A DNA stretch of 64,000 bases from Atrichornis clamosus (taxonomy: Eukaryota > Chordata > Aves > Passeriformes > Menuridae). The position numbers and the translations under genes are program-made. The stretch lies in the NCBI GenBank assembly GCA_013400975.1, contig WBMZ01012776.1, positions 1-64,000 on the forward strand, given 5' to 3'. Numbering within the stretch: the stretch's first letter is position 1; each line of letters starts with the position of its first letter. This document shows positions 13,701 to 27,400 of this stretch, piece by piece. Below the pieces are notes generated by a model. The model worked only from the letters and a program-made list of their open reading frames with translations, was not told the DNA's origin and searched no databases.

Positions 13701-14293
13701 TCATGGACTATTTCAGGAAGGGAGGACAGACAGACTGCTTTTGGTTGACCAGCCTCTTCCTGCTAGTGGTTCAGAGGTAGAGGGAAGATCAAACCAAAGG
13801 AAAGTTTACTTTTGAGTGCTTTACAGATGGATAATAAAAGGACAATCTGTGTTTCATTGAAGAAAGAAGACATTAAATACCTTGTCTAGAAAACTTTTAG
13901 TTGGAGCTTTTAAGATGAAATTTTAAAATCTTAACTTCTGAAGAAAAAGGTTCTTTTCTACACCTTGCATGTTGAAATAGATGAAGGAGAACAATGTGTT
14001 CAAACTGTCAGCTCAACTCAGAAGCTTACAGTGATCTGTGCCTGGTGCTGCTGTGTGTAGTCAGCTTATTCCAGCAGCAGTCTTTAGCATCCTCAGATTA
14101 GGAAAACTTTTCCTTAGGGAAAAGACTCTAGCAGTCAAAAGTGGTAGGCAAGAAATTTAAAAAACCTGTTCAGGAAAGCACAGAGATTTAATCAGTTTAC
14201 AAAATACGAATGGATGGGTCAAACAGAAGATAAATTTGGATCTGTGCTGTTCTGAAGGGGAGAGAAGAAGGAGGGAAGGTGGTTGGTGATCAC

Positions 14294-14306
14294 TTTTTTT
14301 TTTTTT
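14294..14306 (+). repeat. Poly-T tract
   Basis: An uninterrupted run of 13 T in intron 1. It could be the reverse complement of an old poly-A tail, but no flanking retroposed body was recognised. Confidence 0.8.
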
Positions 14307-14835
14307 ACAGGGACGTATTTGGGCAGTATTTAAAAGGAGTGAAAGTATGTTAATCTCCATGAGGGAGATTGTTAGGAGCAAAATGGAGAGTAACGAAGTA
14401 GAAACAGCTCAGTCTACAGCTCAGTATTGGCTAACCTTAAAGAGCAGCTTTTCAGAAATCCTTAAGGTCATAATCAAGCCATAACAACTTCAGGGACTGA
14501 GGAAAGTCAAGTGATGGCAGGCTTGGCACAGCAGGAGAGGAATGGCCTGTGCATGCAAGCGTCAAATGGTGCTGCTTTTATTTTGGGGGTGATGTTAGCA
14601 CGTGGTTGTTAGATGGCTATGGTTAACATATCCTGCCTTGTCCTGTGAGCCAGCTGAGCAGCAGCAGGGTTTACCACCCAGTGATTCTGAGTGCAGAATG
14701 CCTGTGGTGCTAAGGGTGAGCTTCTTCAAAGTGAGTGTCCTCCCAGTTAATGGATATATACTTCATGCTTTAGTTCCTTCTGATTTCTGCACGTTTGTGT
14801 GTTGTTTTTGTTTGGGTTTTTTTTCTCTCCAAGAG

Positions 14836-15238
14836 ATCATAGAATCATAGAATGGCCCGTGGTGGAAGGGATCTTAAAGATCATCTAGTTCCATCCCCCC
14901 TGCCATCTGCCATGGCCAGGGACACTTTCCAATAGACCAGGTTGCTGAGAGCCCCATCCAACCTGGCCTTGAACACTTTCAGGGATGGGGAATCCACAAC
15001 ATCTCTGGGCAACCTGTTCCAGTGCCTCACCCCCTTCACAGTAAAGAATTTCTTTCTAATACCTAATCTAAACCTACTCTCTTCCTGTTTGTAACCATTT
15101 CCCCTTGTCCTGTCACTACGTGTTGTAAATAGTTTCCATCTGTCTGGTAGGCTCCCTTCAGGTAATGAAAGGCTGCAATTAGGTCACCCTGAGGACTTCT
15201 CTTTTCCAGGCTGAATAGTCCCAGTTCTCTTAGCCTTG
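14836..15238 (-). mobile_element. CR1 LINE, truncated 3' end, antisense to MTUS1
   Basis: The segment opens with ATCATAGAATCATAGAATGG, the reverse complement of the characteristic CR1 3' terminus with its repeated ATTCTATG octamer. It continues through familiar CR1 3'-UTR words read in reverse, such as GGGACACTTTCCA, CAGGTTGCT, CATCCAACCTGGCCTTGAACA and ACCTGTTCCAGTGCC. About 400 bases are preserved, a typical 5'-truncated insertion with no intact ORF2. CR1 is the dominant LINE of birds and is also common in other reptiles; this copy supports an avian origin for the window. Its good preservation suggests it is not among the oldest copies. Confidence 0.92.
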
Positions 15239-16810
15239 GTGATTATAGCCCGCAGATAACTATGATGGCTTGATGATTGTAACTTGCAGATAGCTATTCC
15301 TTTTCTGCAGGCGCTCAGCTCTCTACTTTTCTATTAAGTTTCTGGTGCATTGTTTTTCTGATAGTAGGCATAATGCACTGGTAGCCAGCATTTGAGGCGT
15401 TGAGATGGGATCTCAATGACAAACAGTGTAGTGCCAAAGTCTTAGCACTTCCAGTGTCATGTTCTTCCGCTGGTAAATCTACAGTGGTGTAGTATTCTAT
15501 GTGTTAGATGGAGTTCGAAGCCTATGGCCATCCACTTAACTTCTGCACGGCAGAAAGAAACTTGGGTTTGCCAAATTGACACCTTGAAGAACTTTAATGC
15601 TACAAAGTTCGTTGGTACAGAGAGGTTGTCATCTGTGAACATGGGATAGCTGAAAGAGTTGTTTCCTCTTCCAAGAGCCATCATTTTATTCATTTAGTGT
15701 CTGTTGCTAAAGGATGTATTGGTAGTGTAACAGTTGTCATGTATTTCTCTGTAGGCAAAAGAGTGAGTTGATGCTCTATGCCTTCCTTTAAGAGTGGTGC
15801 ATTATCAATTCTCATTTATAATTAAAGATAACTGCACAATTTTGTGTAATATTTCTGTATCACCAACTGGATGCACATTATACACTGGATACCTTAGAGT
15901 CATAACTATTTTTTTCTGAAATATAAGTGGTTGGTTTTTTAAAAACAAGTGTTTAATTTTGTGATCGTTTAAGAGATTTCAAGTTGGATTCACTTCTTAT
16001 AGCTTGAAAATCCAGTAATTGAACTGAATAAAAGAAGTGAATGCAGAGAAAGTTCTCATTCAAAAAGAAAAATTATTCTGAAATGTTTAACTCTTCAACT
16101 CTAAGTTTGTGTACCCAAAGGTAGTGCTTTGGCTGTGTTTAAAATGTCAGTGAGCACATACCACTCAAATGACTTAATTTAAATGATGAATATGTTATAG
16201 TGGAGTTTAATATAGCTATGATAATTTCACATTTAAATTGACTTTGTCAAAATGTATTTGTTTGTATTTATTGCAACTCTTATACCCTGAGGAAAGAAAT
16301 ATTTTTAGAGGCTGAAAGTACCTTTAACACTGTTTCACATAACTAGTGTATTCTAGTTTTCTTTTTTTTTTTAATTCCCACTTTTCCTACAATGCTAAAT
16401 AAATTAGAAGCCTAAAGTAAATAGGTGTAGCAACAAGTTATACACTTCCAGGTAAATTCTGTGATGTGGCTAAATTAATTAAAGGAAAGTCTCAATTTTT
16501 TTGGAAGTGCCATATTCATCTTTCCCAGCCTGTAGCAGCCAGGAGTTAAGAGACTGCGGTTTATGTCACTTTAAAAGGGTGAGGGAGAACTGTTAGTTCC
16601 GTAGGGCAAAAGTGAATAATCATTTGACATGTTGCAATATGACTTTTTCAAACAACTGTTTTTTCCTCAGGCTGTCTGAAGGTAGGCTAAGATTAAATTT
16701 ATCCAAGCTGCTTTGCAGACTTTTCAATATAAAATTCTCTTCCAGGGTGGCTATACGTTGTAATTGGTGATGCACGGGGGAAGGACGGCCATGGTGGGTG
16801 GAACACCTGC

Positions 16811-16843
<33 letters not shown>

Positions 16844-18570
16844 TTCCTCTCTGACCTGGAGCACAGGGTCAATGTTTCACCATCCCTGCACCTGCATGCT
16901 CGGGACATCCAGCTCCTTGTGGAGCCCTGTGCAGACAGCTCAGCTCGCTCTGGGCTGCAGGAACTACTGCGCACGCCAATTACTCTGAAGTAACTTTGTA
17001 GCCGAAGTCTGCCTTTGAGTTGTGGTGCTCCGTGGCTTTATGAAAAAAGAGCACTTAGTCGTTTTAAGTCTTACAAGTTCCTCAGTTGCAAAAGGGTGGG
17101 TTGAGTAAGGCTATCCTCCTTTTACTTCAGACCTGGCCAGGCAAAGCTGTGCTTACTTTGTTAACACAGATTTTGTCCCTCGCTGTGAATAAGATCTGAA
17201 GTGTTACAGAAAAGACGTCTTTGCAAATATCATTTGTCAGATTTGTGAAGTCCTTGTCAAACCTGGGTCTCTAGATGTGTTGATTACATTCAGGAAGCTT
17301 TTGATGCAGTGCTGGCAGAGTCTAAGGAAAATTCTTCGACCCGAGTCTTTTACTGCTGTGTGGCTGAACTAATCTTTGGAAGTTGAGATCTCGTGAGAGG
17401 ACTCTGTAGTCTGGCTTCTCTGGTTTTGTTTTATTTTTTCGTTTTCCCTTGCTCTCACTGATCACTTGTGCTCTGATGCACGCCACTGAGGAGAGCTTTT
17501 GATGACTAATCTAACTCAGCCTCGACTTGTCTCTTTTAAAGGGCTTGTGCTTTGACTATCATAAGTAGTTTCTGGGGTGTGTGTTTCTTGCCACCGTGCC
17601 CTAGTGTAAGATGCTGTTATACACCAAATAACTTTCCAGATTTATTACTTGAAGTTGTTTATTCCATAAATACAGAAGCATGCTCTTATATGTGGTGCTT
17701 ACAGTTTAATATTTGCTACTTAGAGGATAAAAAGATTATTTGCATTTTCTGAAGCTGTTTACTTAAATGTGGTTCAAAGTAAACCTTTTAGTTGTAAAAA
17801 TTACATAGAATGTGGTAATATTTATGAGGGAGGTTTGGTGACTTGTATTGTACCATGAGCCTGCACTGTCATTGATTTAATGTTCCCTGGTGTTTTAAAT
17901 TTTATGGCTGAAACAGAAGTATTAGTGGCTTCCGCAATAAGGCTAAAAACATGCCAGGCTGGGAGACAAATGCCAAAAAAAACCCCTTCAAGTAGTTTCC
18001 ATATGTTGCTGACACATTATTTCCTGGAAGGCTGGTTGATGTGTTGGCAAAACTAGTATAATATGCCATTTTCTATTAGAAGTTTAGGAAGAGCAATCAA
18101 GTTCCAGTTCTTAAAATGGGGAATTGGGGATGATAAAGGGCCTCTATTTAGTGGCTTTTTTGGTATTCTCAGTATTTGAAGTGATCTTTGATCACTGATC
18201 TTTGCATGCTAAAGCATGGACTGTGGACTCTGACCTACACCCCTTTCTGTGTGTAAGCACTGTATGTTTTTCAAACTGAAAAGGGGAAACCATTGTCACA
18301 GATGACTAACATGCTGCTTTTCATTTCCTCAGCAGATGGAGTGAAGGGGAGTGCAGGCTATGGAGACAGTGATGAGGTCCACAAACTTTCTTTCCACCAC
18401 TATGATCTGAGGGAATGTGGGATCTGAAGTGATTGCTTAGTATCAATTGCTGGCCAGGAATGGGCTTTCATCTGTGGAGAAAAAAGGAGCGATTGTATGA
18501 TACTTGCACATCTTGTGCTGTTCCTGGTCACTCTGCTGTAGGTGAGACTATCTGTGTCAACACATTCATG
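15239..18570 (+). other. MTUS1 intron 1, third part: no gene seen
   Basis: Intronic DNA between the CR1 and the second LTR. Apart from the TG microsatellite at 16812-16841 I see only AT-rich unique sequence with scattered short frames. No RNA gene or splice-linked exon could be supported. Confidence 0.55.
16812..16841 (+). repeat. (TG)15 dinucleotide microsatellite
   Basis: Fifteen uninterrupted TG units. It explains the Cys-Val and Thr-His repeats in the overlapping short frames, which are not genes. Its length makes it likely to be polymorphic. Confidence 0.95.
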
Positions 18571-18576
18571 TGCTTG

Positions 18577-18903
18577 TGTGGCTGTTACAGGCCTGGGTGC
18601 AAAGAGCTTTCAGTTTCCCGGCAGGCATCTGTGAGAAAGCAAGGCTTTCTCAAGGATGCTGCAGGAAAACAATCTAAAAGTATTGTAAACTATGGTCTTG
18701 TTATGAAACCAAAGAAGAAAACATGAGGTAAGAGTTGCTAGGGCCAACCAATCCCTCCGGGGGGTGGCTGGTCCGTGAACCAATGACCTTGTGTTAGTCC
18801 AGCGTGCTAAGGTATAGAAGCACCTTTGTAAATACAATAAAGAGGTCGGTTTGCATCTACATAAGGCCGTCCGTGTCGTTAGTGTCAAGGCTCGCTAGCG
18901 ACA
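18577..18903 (+). mobile_element. Solo LTR of an endogenous retrovirus, copy 2
   Basis: This 327-base element has the same length and ends as the copy at 2783-3109 and differs by about eight substitutions and no indels (roughly 2.5 percent by eye). It has its own perfect 6-base target-site duplication, TGCTTG at 18571-18576 and 18904-18909, so it is an independent insertion and not a segmental duplicate. The AATAAA signal is at 18836-18841 and two CCAAT boxes are kept, so it also reads on the + strand. No gag, pol or env sequence lies between or beside the copies. The two LTRs are too far apart, with unrelated intronic DNA between, to be the ends of one provirus, and their different duplications exclude it. 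Confidence 0.9.
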
Positions 18904-21900
18904 TGCTTGAAAAACAAATGTGCGCACCTATGTCTTGCAAGTGAGACCTCCTGACTTTCAGCTTCCAGCTTGACTCTGATGGCTGAGTTTTGTTCTGTGT
19001 AGGAAATATGCTGTTGCCACTCAAACACTTCACCAATATCTGAAAGTCTGCAAGTACCTTCTGTCAGAAGCAGCTAGTGACTGGTATTTCTCTGTATATA
19101 TTCTTTCTAAATAAGTGTGACAGTACTGGCATCTTGTTTCTTTCTGAGTATGGCAGGTTATTAACCAGAAAGTGGTCTTGTGACTCTCACGCATCTCTTA
19201 CTCTTTCACCTGCGAGGTCAGTACTCTAAAAGCCAGCCTTGCTGTTCTGCTCTTAGTGGGGACTCTTATTCAGACATCCTTTTCCAGGAGGGGCCTTTTT
19301 CTTCCCACATTGACTAAAACTTGTAGTTTCTTCCCAGGCATCTAGAGTGTTGGGGTTTATTCTAATTGTGCGAAAAATGTGGCAACCTGCAGTCAAGAGA
19401 GTCTGGTATTGGGGTGTCCCACCATCCCGATGATGATGATACGCTGTCTGTAGTTGTTTCTGTTCAAGTGAGAGTGCAGTTGTGATTGCTGCAGCTGTAT
19501 CTCTTTGGTTGTTAAATATGCTTAGGTGATTCCTCTTCTGTTGGAGCAGCTGTCAGCTTTCGTGGACCTCAGCTGGCTCTGTGCATCTTGGCAAAGAGGT
19601 GGGGTGTTATGCCAGGGCTGTCAAACTCTTGTGTCTCATGTAAGATGAGATACATGAAACTTGGCAGCCTCAATTTGAAAGAGGTCTGATGGTGGGACCA
19701 CAGGAATGTTCTCCACGTTGATATTTGGTTTCCCCTTCCATAGTTAACATTTTGAATGTATTGACCTTCTGGGTACATGCAAGATGAATCTGTCCAGGCC
19801 ATGGGGTGAGTCTGTGCAAATGTGCACTGCTGCTTATGGTTCTGGTGCTGTGATTTCAGTTAGCACAGCCTGATTTTGGCTTTGTTATTACATAGTTTAA
19901 TTTAGAATAGAATCAATTCACCTGTGGTTGGTTTGGGATCCAAACTATTCGCTCGTCTAACTGTTGATGTGCATACACATTTGATGTTGAAAACTTAGCA
20001 GGGATCTTAGAAAATGTATTTTGTGTTATTTAAAGAGTGAATACTTTAAATACTAGAATAGTATTTTCTCCTTGTAGACTATGAGTTAGTTACACTTTGT
20101 ATCAAAGAGTAAGATAGAGATATGCATCTGGTTAACCGAATAGCAAGCTTCAGTGTATTATTGCACTGAATCTGTGGCTGTGATAAGACTTGTGATTGCG
20201 TTGTCAAATGGCTTTTAAAATGTATTTCTCCATTGTGTGGTCATATGAGCCAGTACTGACATATAAATCTGAATGCTGAAGTTTATTCCATTTTATTTCT
20301 GCATGTGGAATGTAATGCTGAGCATGCTTGTTGAAGTAATAGTGGTGTTTCTTGTGTTCAGTCCATTCTGTGCAAAATAACTGAACCGTGTGATAGGATG
20401 AAGATGTAAAAATTGGCTGCTAAGCTGGTGCACAGAATTGAACAGGAGAAGGCACTGATGGCAGCAGTGGTTCTTGTGTTAGTAGAGAATGCTGACACCA
20501 AAACACTCTCTCTAGCGTGTTAGTATGTGAATGCCCCTTCATTCTCAATGTGTAAGGCTCTTTGCTCTTTCAGTGGAGTCTCTGGGAATCTCTCAAGTAT
20601 AATAGAGATAGAAAACATTCTCATATAGTATCTCAAATGCAGCTTCTCTGCTATAGCATGTGCTTGGCTTGGATTTGCTTTGTATTACCACCTGGTATGT
20701 GAAACTGCAGTTTCTCTGTAGTACATGGAATTGAAGGGTTTTATACCTAAATAATTTTTAGGACTGAATGCAGCTTGTCCCTGGCGCTTAAATTTGTTAG
20801 TAGCCAACTTTTAATTTGAAATGTGGATGGGAATAATGGAAAACCCTAAATTCTCAATCTTGATATGTAGATTTGGAATTCAAGGACACTGGGGAGGAAC
20901 AAATACCTGTTTTGGTGCGATTACTAAGGCAGAGGCAGCTGATAAACTGGTAGGACTTAAAACCTGTAGAAACGAGAAGTTTAAGCAGGCAGTTGCTCTT
21001 GCTTCTGCCTTTGGTGGGGAGACGAAGAGTTTATGAAATGATTCGGGAGGCTTTAGTACAGTTTATTATTATGAAAACAGTTGCTTTTGCTGCCTTTCAC
21101 ACCTGTCATTATTACAATGATTGTGAAGAAAATAGTTAAAGGACTCAGTCTAAGAACTTCTGTGGAAGGCTTGGTTGTCTGACACACAACTGGATTTTTA
21201 GACCAATATGTATGCCTTAGTAGAAGTTGTTTACCTGTCATGGGATCATTTAAGAACTATTTTGCATTTGCAGACTGCTGTTCCTTGATACTTCTTTCAG
21301 CAAACTTTTGAACAATTTTAAGTCTAACCACCAAATACTGGTTTGCAATCCTGAAGGCTTTGCTGTAGCTGGACTTTCCAGAGGACTGAAGCAAGTGGTT
21401 TCCAGGTTCCAATCCCTTCCACTCCTGCTTCTTGTGAGGCAATTTCCTTTGGAGAAAGTTCCTAATGCAGCATTAATTGCTTGCAGTTGACGTTTGTGAG
21501 CAGTATACTACCCAAATGACTTGTGAAAACACCTCTGGTATGTTTAACTTGGCTCAGAGGAAGCAGAACCCCAGTGGTGGATTTGAATGGAAAATATCAA
21601 GGTAGAAACAGCCTCCTCTTCCAGGAACATCCCACAACATCTGCTGAAGGAGGGAGAAAGCACTCTTAAACTCTCTCTAAAATTAGAGTAACAGAGACAA
21701 GAGATCCAGTGGATGCAGATCTCTTGTGGACTCTCCTGGATGTTCTGCTCAGCTCAACTTTTTTTTCTCAGCTTTTGGCAGTTAGGGCTATGTATTTTCC
21801 TAGCAGGAGAGGCTTAATGACTTTTCCCCCTATTTATTTTCTCAGATTACTCAGCACTGGGTGTGTGTCTGTGGTTTGGGGTTTTATTTTGTTGGGGTTT

Positions 21901-24408
21901 TTTTTTCCCCTGTGCCTGCGTAGGCAACCTTTCTCTATTCAGGCTGCTCCAGCATTCTGGCATTTAATTTACTACAGAAGTTGTATCAACAAGCTGTGCA
22001 TGCAGAGTCCTGATTGAGCAGGACATGAGGATCCTTGTTTGTGCACTGTGAATTGGTGGATTTCTAGATGAAAATTTAGAAATTGTTAACAAGCTTTGTT
22101 GAACTTGATGCTGGTAGAGGAAATAAGTCTGCCGTGCAAACTTAAATGAACTGAGATTGCTTTTAAAAAGAAGTTGGTCACCCTTCACAGTGACAGTGAC
22201 AGTATTTAGTTGTGTGAGTTCAATTAACTTTTATTAGGTACCTGAGCAATGTTTTTCTAAATTTTTTTCCAGCAGTGTTTCTTCCTCATGCCCTAACACC
22301 TCCCCACTTGTGCAATGTGCAGCCCTGTGCAAGAATTTTTTTCCTGCTTCTTTAGGCTGAAATGCAGGAGTTTCTTACCTATGTTCCAAACTAACATCAG
22401 CTGTATGAAGTTACTCAAGTACACTTACTTGTGTTAGACCTCTGTAGGAGCTTTCCACCTGCACTGCAGAGTGGTGAAATACTTGCCGTATCAAAATGCT
22501 TCTGACTTGCCTCTGATATGGATGATAGTTCCATGGATTTCTGTACTGTTAAGTGGCTTTTTACTCAGAAGCTGCCATTTGGTGTTGGTACTTAGCAGAA
22601 CTAAATAATGAAGGTCTATGACCAACATAAATCCAAAAGTAACATTCCATCTTTGTTAATGACTCTCTTAATGATGGATATGTATTATGTCCTTGAAGGA
22701 ACAGCCTGGAAGGCACAGCTATGGAGAAGGTTCTTCATAGTGGTGCTTTAAATCCTGATGCTCTCTACAGTTTTGAGCCAGGGAAGGTTTGAGTTTTGAC
22801 TGTAAGAATATAAAAGTATCATTTAATTAGAAGCTTTTTATTGCCTGTCCCTGTGCAGAATCTATAGAAGTTGCAGTAATCTTTTTCTTAAGCCTTTTTT
22901 TAGATAGTACTAAGGAAAAGCTCCTTTATCTATGTTCTCTGTTTTTTACTGCTGCAGATTTGCGTGTGTTAAATGCATTTTTGCCCAATAAATAGTATTT
23001 TATAGGTTGCTGCTAAGAGGATCGGCTGTCTAGTTGTAGAATGACTGCTTAAAGTGTACCAGACCAGAGTGACATCTAAATCATCATGCTGCTGTCGCTG
23101 CCTGTATGCTGGTTCCCTCCATCAGGCCTATAAAGCCAGTGAAGGCAAAGCCAAAAGAGTTAAATGTGAGGTGAGCTGTATTGCAGACTGGGTAGTTTAT
23201 ACATGGCACCAAGTCCTAAAGGCTGCAGAGGTCCGGTCCATGTATACAAGTGAATCACCTGACTGAGGGTGCTGTACGGCCTAAGTTAATGTGTGATCAG
23301 TCCTTGCAAGAAGGACAAAGCTGACTCTCAAAAAACCAGCCAGAGGAAGAGAGAGGCAGTTTTTGCCTATTAATCATGAGGCCGTGTTAGGCTGTCAGTA
23401 AGTCAAGGGTTATGATTTAGTTTGTTATAAAACCAGAGGACTGCTTTTTCACTTGGTAGCACAGAGATAGTACTCTGACAGTGTGTGCAATGTCCTCTAA
23501 CGGTCCTCTTTTCTAAGGGAAGTCTGTACAGAAGCTGAAATTCACTGGAGAACATCAAGTATGGACGTGGCACTGGGTGTGTAACACTTCTGTCACTGCC
23601 TGTGGCATTTATTCTGGTCAGTCCTGAGTTGGGATCAAAGCTAACGTTCCCATATAAGATATAACTGTAGTTCCAGGGTGTCTGCAATGATGTGGTACTG
23701 TATATACACTTTACTCTTGTGGGTAGTTTTCAAGTCAGCTATTAATTGAATGGAGAGAACTTTTTGAGGAGTTTATGTTTGAAGTTATAACACCCTTCAG
23801 CTCTCTGATTAAAGCGCTGGTGTAGAGGCTTGGCTATACTGTAAAACAAAACGTTGTCTATAACAAGCACCATTTGGATTTTATGATTGATTTTAAGCAA
23901 ATTGATTAAAGTACTAAAATAATGGATTTGTACCACTTGAGTTTCAGGGAAGAAATTTTATAATTCTTTGCTAGACTACAGCATTCTTGTGGGATCTCAG
24001 ATGGACTGACAGGATAATTTGTACAGAAGCTCTGAGTCCTGCTGTTGCCTTGTGGATACAGGACCCTCCTCTCCAGGAATGCTGCTGCTCCGGGCTCAAA
24101 TGAAGCCCCATGCCAAGAGTCGAGGGGAAACCGCAGGGAGCGGCTGGCAGCCTTTATGTCTGAATCCCTCTCAGGGGATTCCTTGGGTGAGGCTAATAAT
24201 CTTGCCCTGGCAGCCTTGCAAGCAACATGTACCCGGCTTGCCCTTCTCTGAGTCCTTCACCCTGAAGGTCCTGGTGGAATGTCAGCCCTTGTGGGGCTGC
24301 AAGCAGCCTGTCGTCAGCTGTGTCAAGCGGCACGGTGAGCTCGTGCTTTCCAGAGAGCACTCTCTGACTGCTGCCTGCTACCCAATAGTGTTGCATAAAT
24401 CAAGCTGG

Positions 24409-24430
24409 TTTTTTTTTTTTTTCTTTTTTT
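24409..24430 (+). repeat. Poly-T tract
   Basis: A run of T interrupted by a single C, followed by AACAG. It creates the Phe-rich end of a frame on the + strand and a Lys-rich end on the - strand, neither of which is a gene. Confidence 0.8.
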
Positions 24431-27400
24431 AACAGCTCTGCAAAACTGCCGTGGCATATTTTGCTTGCCACTTGTCTGTTGCAGAGGTGCAGTGTTGTGT
24501 TTAACTTTGCAGAGCTGGTCCCTCTTGGATTTGGATGCTTGTGTCTTTTGAGTCCAAAAGGGAGACAACCAAAACCTATAAAAAGAATATAACATATATC
24601 AGGACTGATGTCACTGTGGGAAACAGTTTCCTTTGTAGGAAAAATAACAAGATTTTCTTTGAATATAAACCTAATATGTTTTATTTGGGTTATTTTCGCT
24701 TGAGACGACAACATTTGGAACAGTGATTGTGAATTGCCCCCTTGTTCCAGATGCCAGTTGTGCAACACTGCAGGTGAAATACTGGCAAAACTGTTAGGAT
24801 TTAAACTAGTATTCAGCAATACTCACTGAAAATCCTCAACAACCATTACACCTTTAGGACTTCCTATCATTGGGTTGGTGCTGCTTTCTATTTGGCTACC
24901 AAAATATTATTTCCTGTAACCAGTTTATTGCAGTTTTGTTAGATGATTTTTTTTTAACTATATATAATCAGTAGCCTTATATATTTTTTAAGTGTAAAAG
25001 CTCTGTTCTTTAATTGGCAAATGCAACATCTTCAGAATTAAATTCTCCTATGATGCTGTTGCTGTGCAAAAGTGCAATCCTGACTCTGGTAGAATTTCTT
25101 GTAGAGTTGGTGGAAAGTGTTCTTGGCTGGCTGTAGTCTTTCCCGAACAAATGACTACTCCTGCACAGCAAATAACTTTTGAGTCTGTAAAAACTGCAAG
25201 CTGGTTAAATTTCTGACTAGCTTAATTTGAGAAATCATAAGCATATTGATTAATTCCTCAATTTCTACTGCAAAGATGCCTCTTTTTCAGTCATTAGAGA
25301 TCATTTTGATTTGCTTTTTCATATAAATTAATCAAGTTACAGATTCATTGCACAAAATACTCCACTAGAGCTAAATAATACTGCTGTACTTACTGTATCT
25401 TGCTTCACTACAGGTTATGTTGAGAGTACTGCAAATGCTCTGTAAACCAGTTCATATCATATGTCGGTGTTAAATATAGCCAGTTGCTGAACAGCTTCTC
25501 AGTTTTAGGTGAAGTTCTGAAGGACATGCAATGCATGGGAGCAGATGAGTCTTACTGTGTCCTTAACTATCTGATTCCATTGGTACAGACACCATACTAA
25601 GAATACTGCTCATGTCAGCTATAAGTTGTATTGTACTCACACTAGGCCTGGGGGCACAGATGCTTCATGAAAAGTTCAGAAACATGAAAAGTTTCAAGTT
25701 AGCACATAACCTTAAGAACTCTCGGTGTAGGCTGCCTGGCACATTGTGGTTTATTGGTATATATAATGCTTGGCATTAAAACTTGACTGTAAAGGCAAAT
25801 ATTTCGTGCAGGAGTTGTTTCAGCGGTAATGGTTACAGCCATTTCTACTCAGACCTGTGAAGTTGTGGCTCGCTGTTAGGGAACAACAACCATCTTTTTT
25901 TTTCCCCCCATAGTTACAATTGGCATTTTAGCCACCACCCTTGCAATGAGGTGCTGATTCTGCAGAGTATTTCTGCCTCTTGTACTTGCTGTTTTGTGAA
26001 AGCTTTGTGGCTATCAATCAAGAGGAGATTAGCAGCAGACAGTCTTCACTTAAATATTATTTATTAAATACTCGGGATATTTAAAACACAAAATAAAAAA
26101 ACATAAACAAAAAACCAAACCAAAACCCCCCTATAAAGCTACTAGCAAAAACGCTTTGCTATTTGTCTTGAGAATCCAAGGTGTGAAGACTATTCTGCAC
26201 TGCTTCCCTCTGTACTTCTCTACTAGATTTGACTTAACTAGTATGAGAAGCAAGAGAAGAACACGGGGCAGGTTAAGAGCATTGCAGCTCTGTGAAAGAA
26301 GAGAAGTATAATGCAGAGTAGAAAGGTTGGTGGAAGGACTGACCTGTTAGTTTGGAACAACTTCTACTTTGAATGTTTGAAGTTGGTTTAAAGGAAGATG
26401 GGCAGTAAATGTGCTGATGGCTAAAATTTCCTCAAAGAATGAGAAATTATGATCAAGAATGTATGATGAGAGACTTCAGGAAAACTGCTGGGTATCTGAA
26501 GACTACCTTGAAACTCGAGGGCATTCCTGAAGAGCACTAACCTTATTTGCTCTATGTGTGCAGCTGGGCAGACTGAGCAGGAGTTTACAAAGTATTTTTG
26601 TTCTTCATAATACAATTGCTGCTTTTCTTCCAACACTGATAATATTTCAATCTTAGAGGGAAAATTCCTGTGAATAATCTTGGCCCACTGTTTCATAGCT
26701 TCAAGATACCAAAATTTATGAATGTGCCCTTTAAAAATTAGCAGTGGCCAAAATCAGTTTAGCAGAAGTCCAGGAAACAGAGAAGGTGAGCTGTATTTGT
26801 AATCCATATCTAGTCAAATAACTTGAACACTGATGAGGATTGTTGAGCGTAGGACTCTTGACAGTTTGTCTTGTTTGTGCTTACCTATTCAATCAAGTCT
26901 TTCAAAAAGGACTTGAACCTTGACCTTCCAAGGAAGTGCTATAATAAATGTACTGTTTGTTTTCTCAAGTTCCAACTCCTTACTTTCATTTTGACCTGAA
27001 AGTTTATCCTTTCTTCTAGAAGGACGTACGCTTTTGCTAAACAATTTAGTTGTGATAAAATAGCAAAAAAAAAATCCCCAAAGCATCTTTCTGAAAAGAT
27101 GATGTCTAATTTACCAGTAAGAAAGAACTTAATGGCATTCTTACAAGTTCCTAAATAGGAACAGGCTGATCATTGGTCTCGTGGAAAACCAGGCTTATGA
27201 TGGCAATGGATAAACAAATTAAGTGTATGAGTGACCATGTGTGCAGTTGTGTACTGCACCATGCTCTGAAAACCTTGTGAGTATGCCACTTCTAGCAATG
27301 AATGCTGTCTTAATGAAGCTACAGATAAGTCATAAGAGTGTGCTGGACTACTCAAGTGAGTGTCTTCTTGCTAGTCTCATCTGCACGTTCAAATCGGTGA

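Larger units (their letters stand above)
3116..14835 (+). other. MTUS1 intron 1, second part: no gene seen
   Basis: Intronic DNA without a supportable gene on either strand. It contains a T/G-rich low-complexity tract (7664-7788), short A or T runs and a poly-T tract at 14294-14306. All open frames here are short, lack recognisable domains and are not linked by plausible splice sites. Confidence 0.55.

Noticed and set aside
18433..18726. 97-codon frame ending inside the second LTR
   Set aside because: About half of it is LTR U3 sequence and the upstream half is unique intron. It is not a retroviral or cellular gene.
2783..18903. The two LTRs as ends of one provirus
   Set aside because: They have different target-site duplications, each complete on both sides, and ordinary intron plus a CR1 lies between them.
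19426..19500. GATGATGATGAT motif considered as a C/D snoRNA C box
   Set aside because: No D box or terminal stem at a suitable distance; it is a short trinucleotide repeat.
21398..21425. GGTTCCAATCCC, resembling a tRNA B box
   Set aside because: No matching A box at the right distance and no acceptor or anticodon stem can be folded around it.
24019..24432. 137-codon frame on + with an overlapping 139-codon frame on -
   Set aside because: Both are bounded by the poly-T tract (Phe or Lys runs), have no recognised domain and contradict each other.
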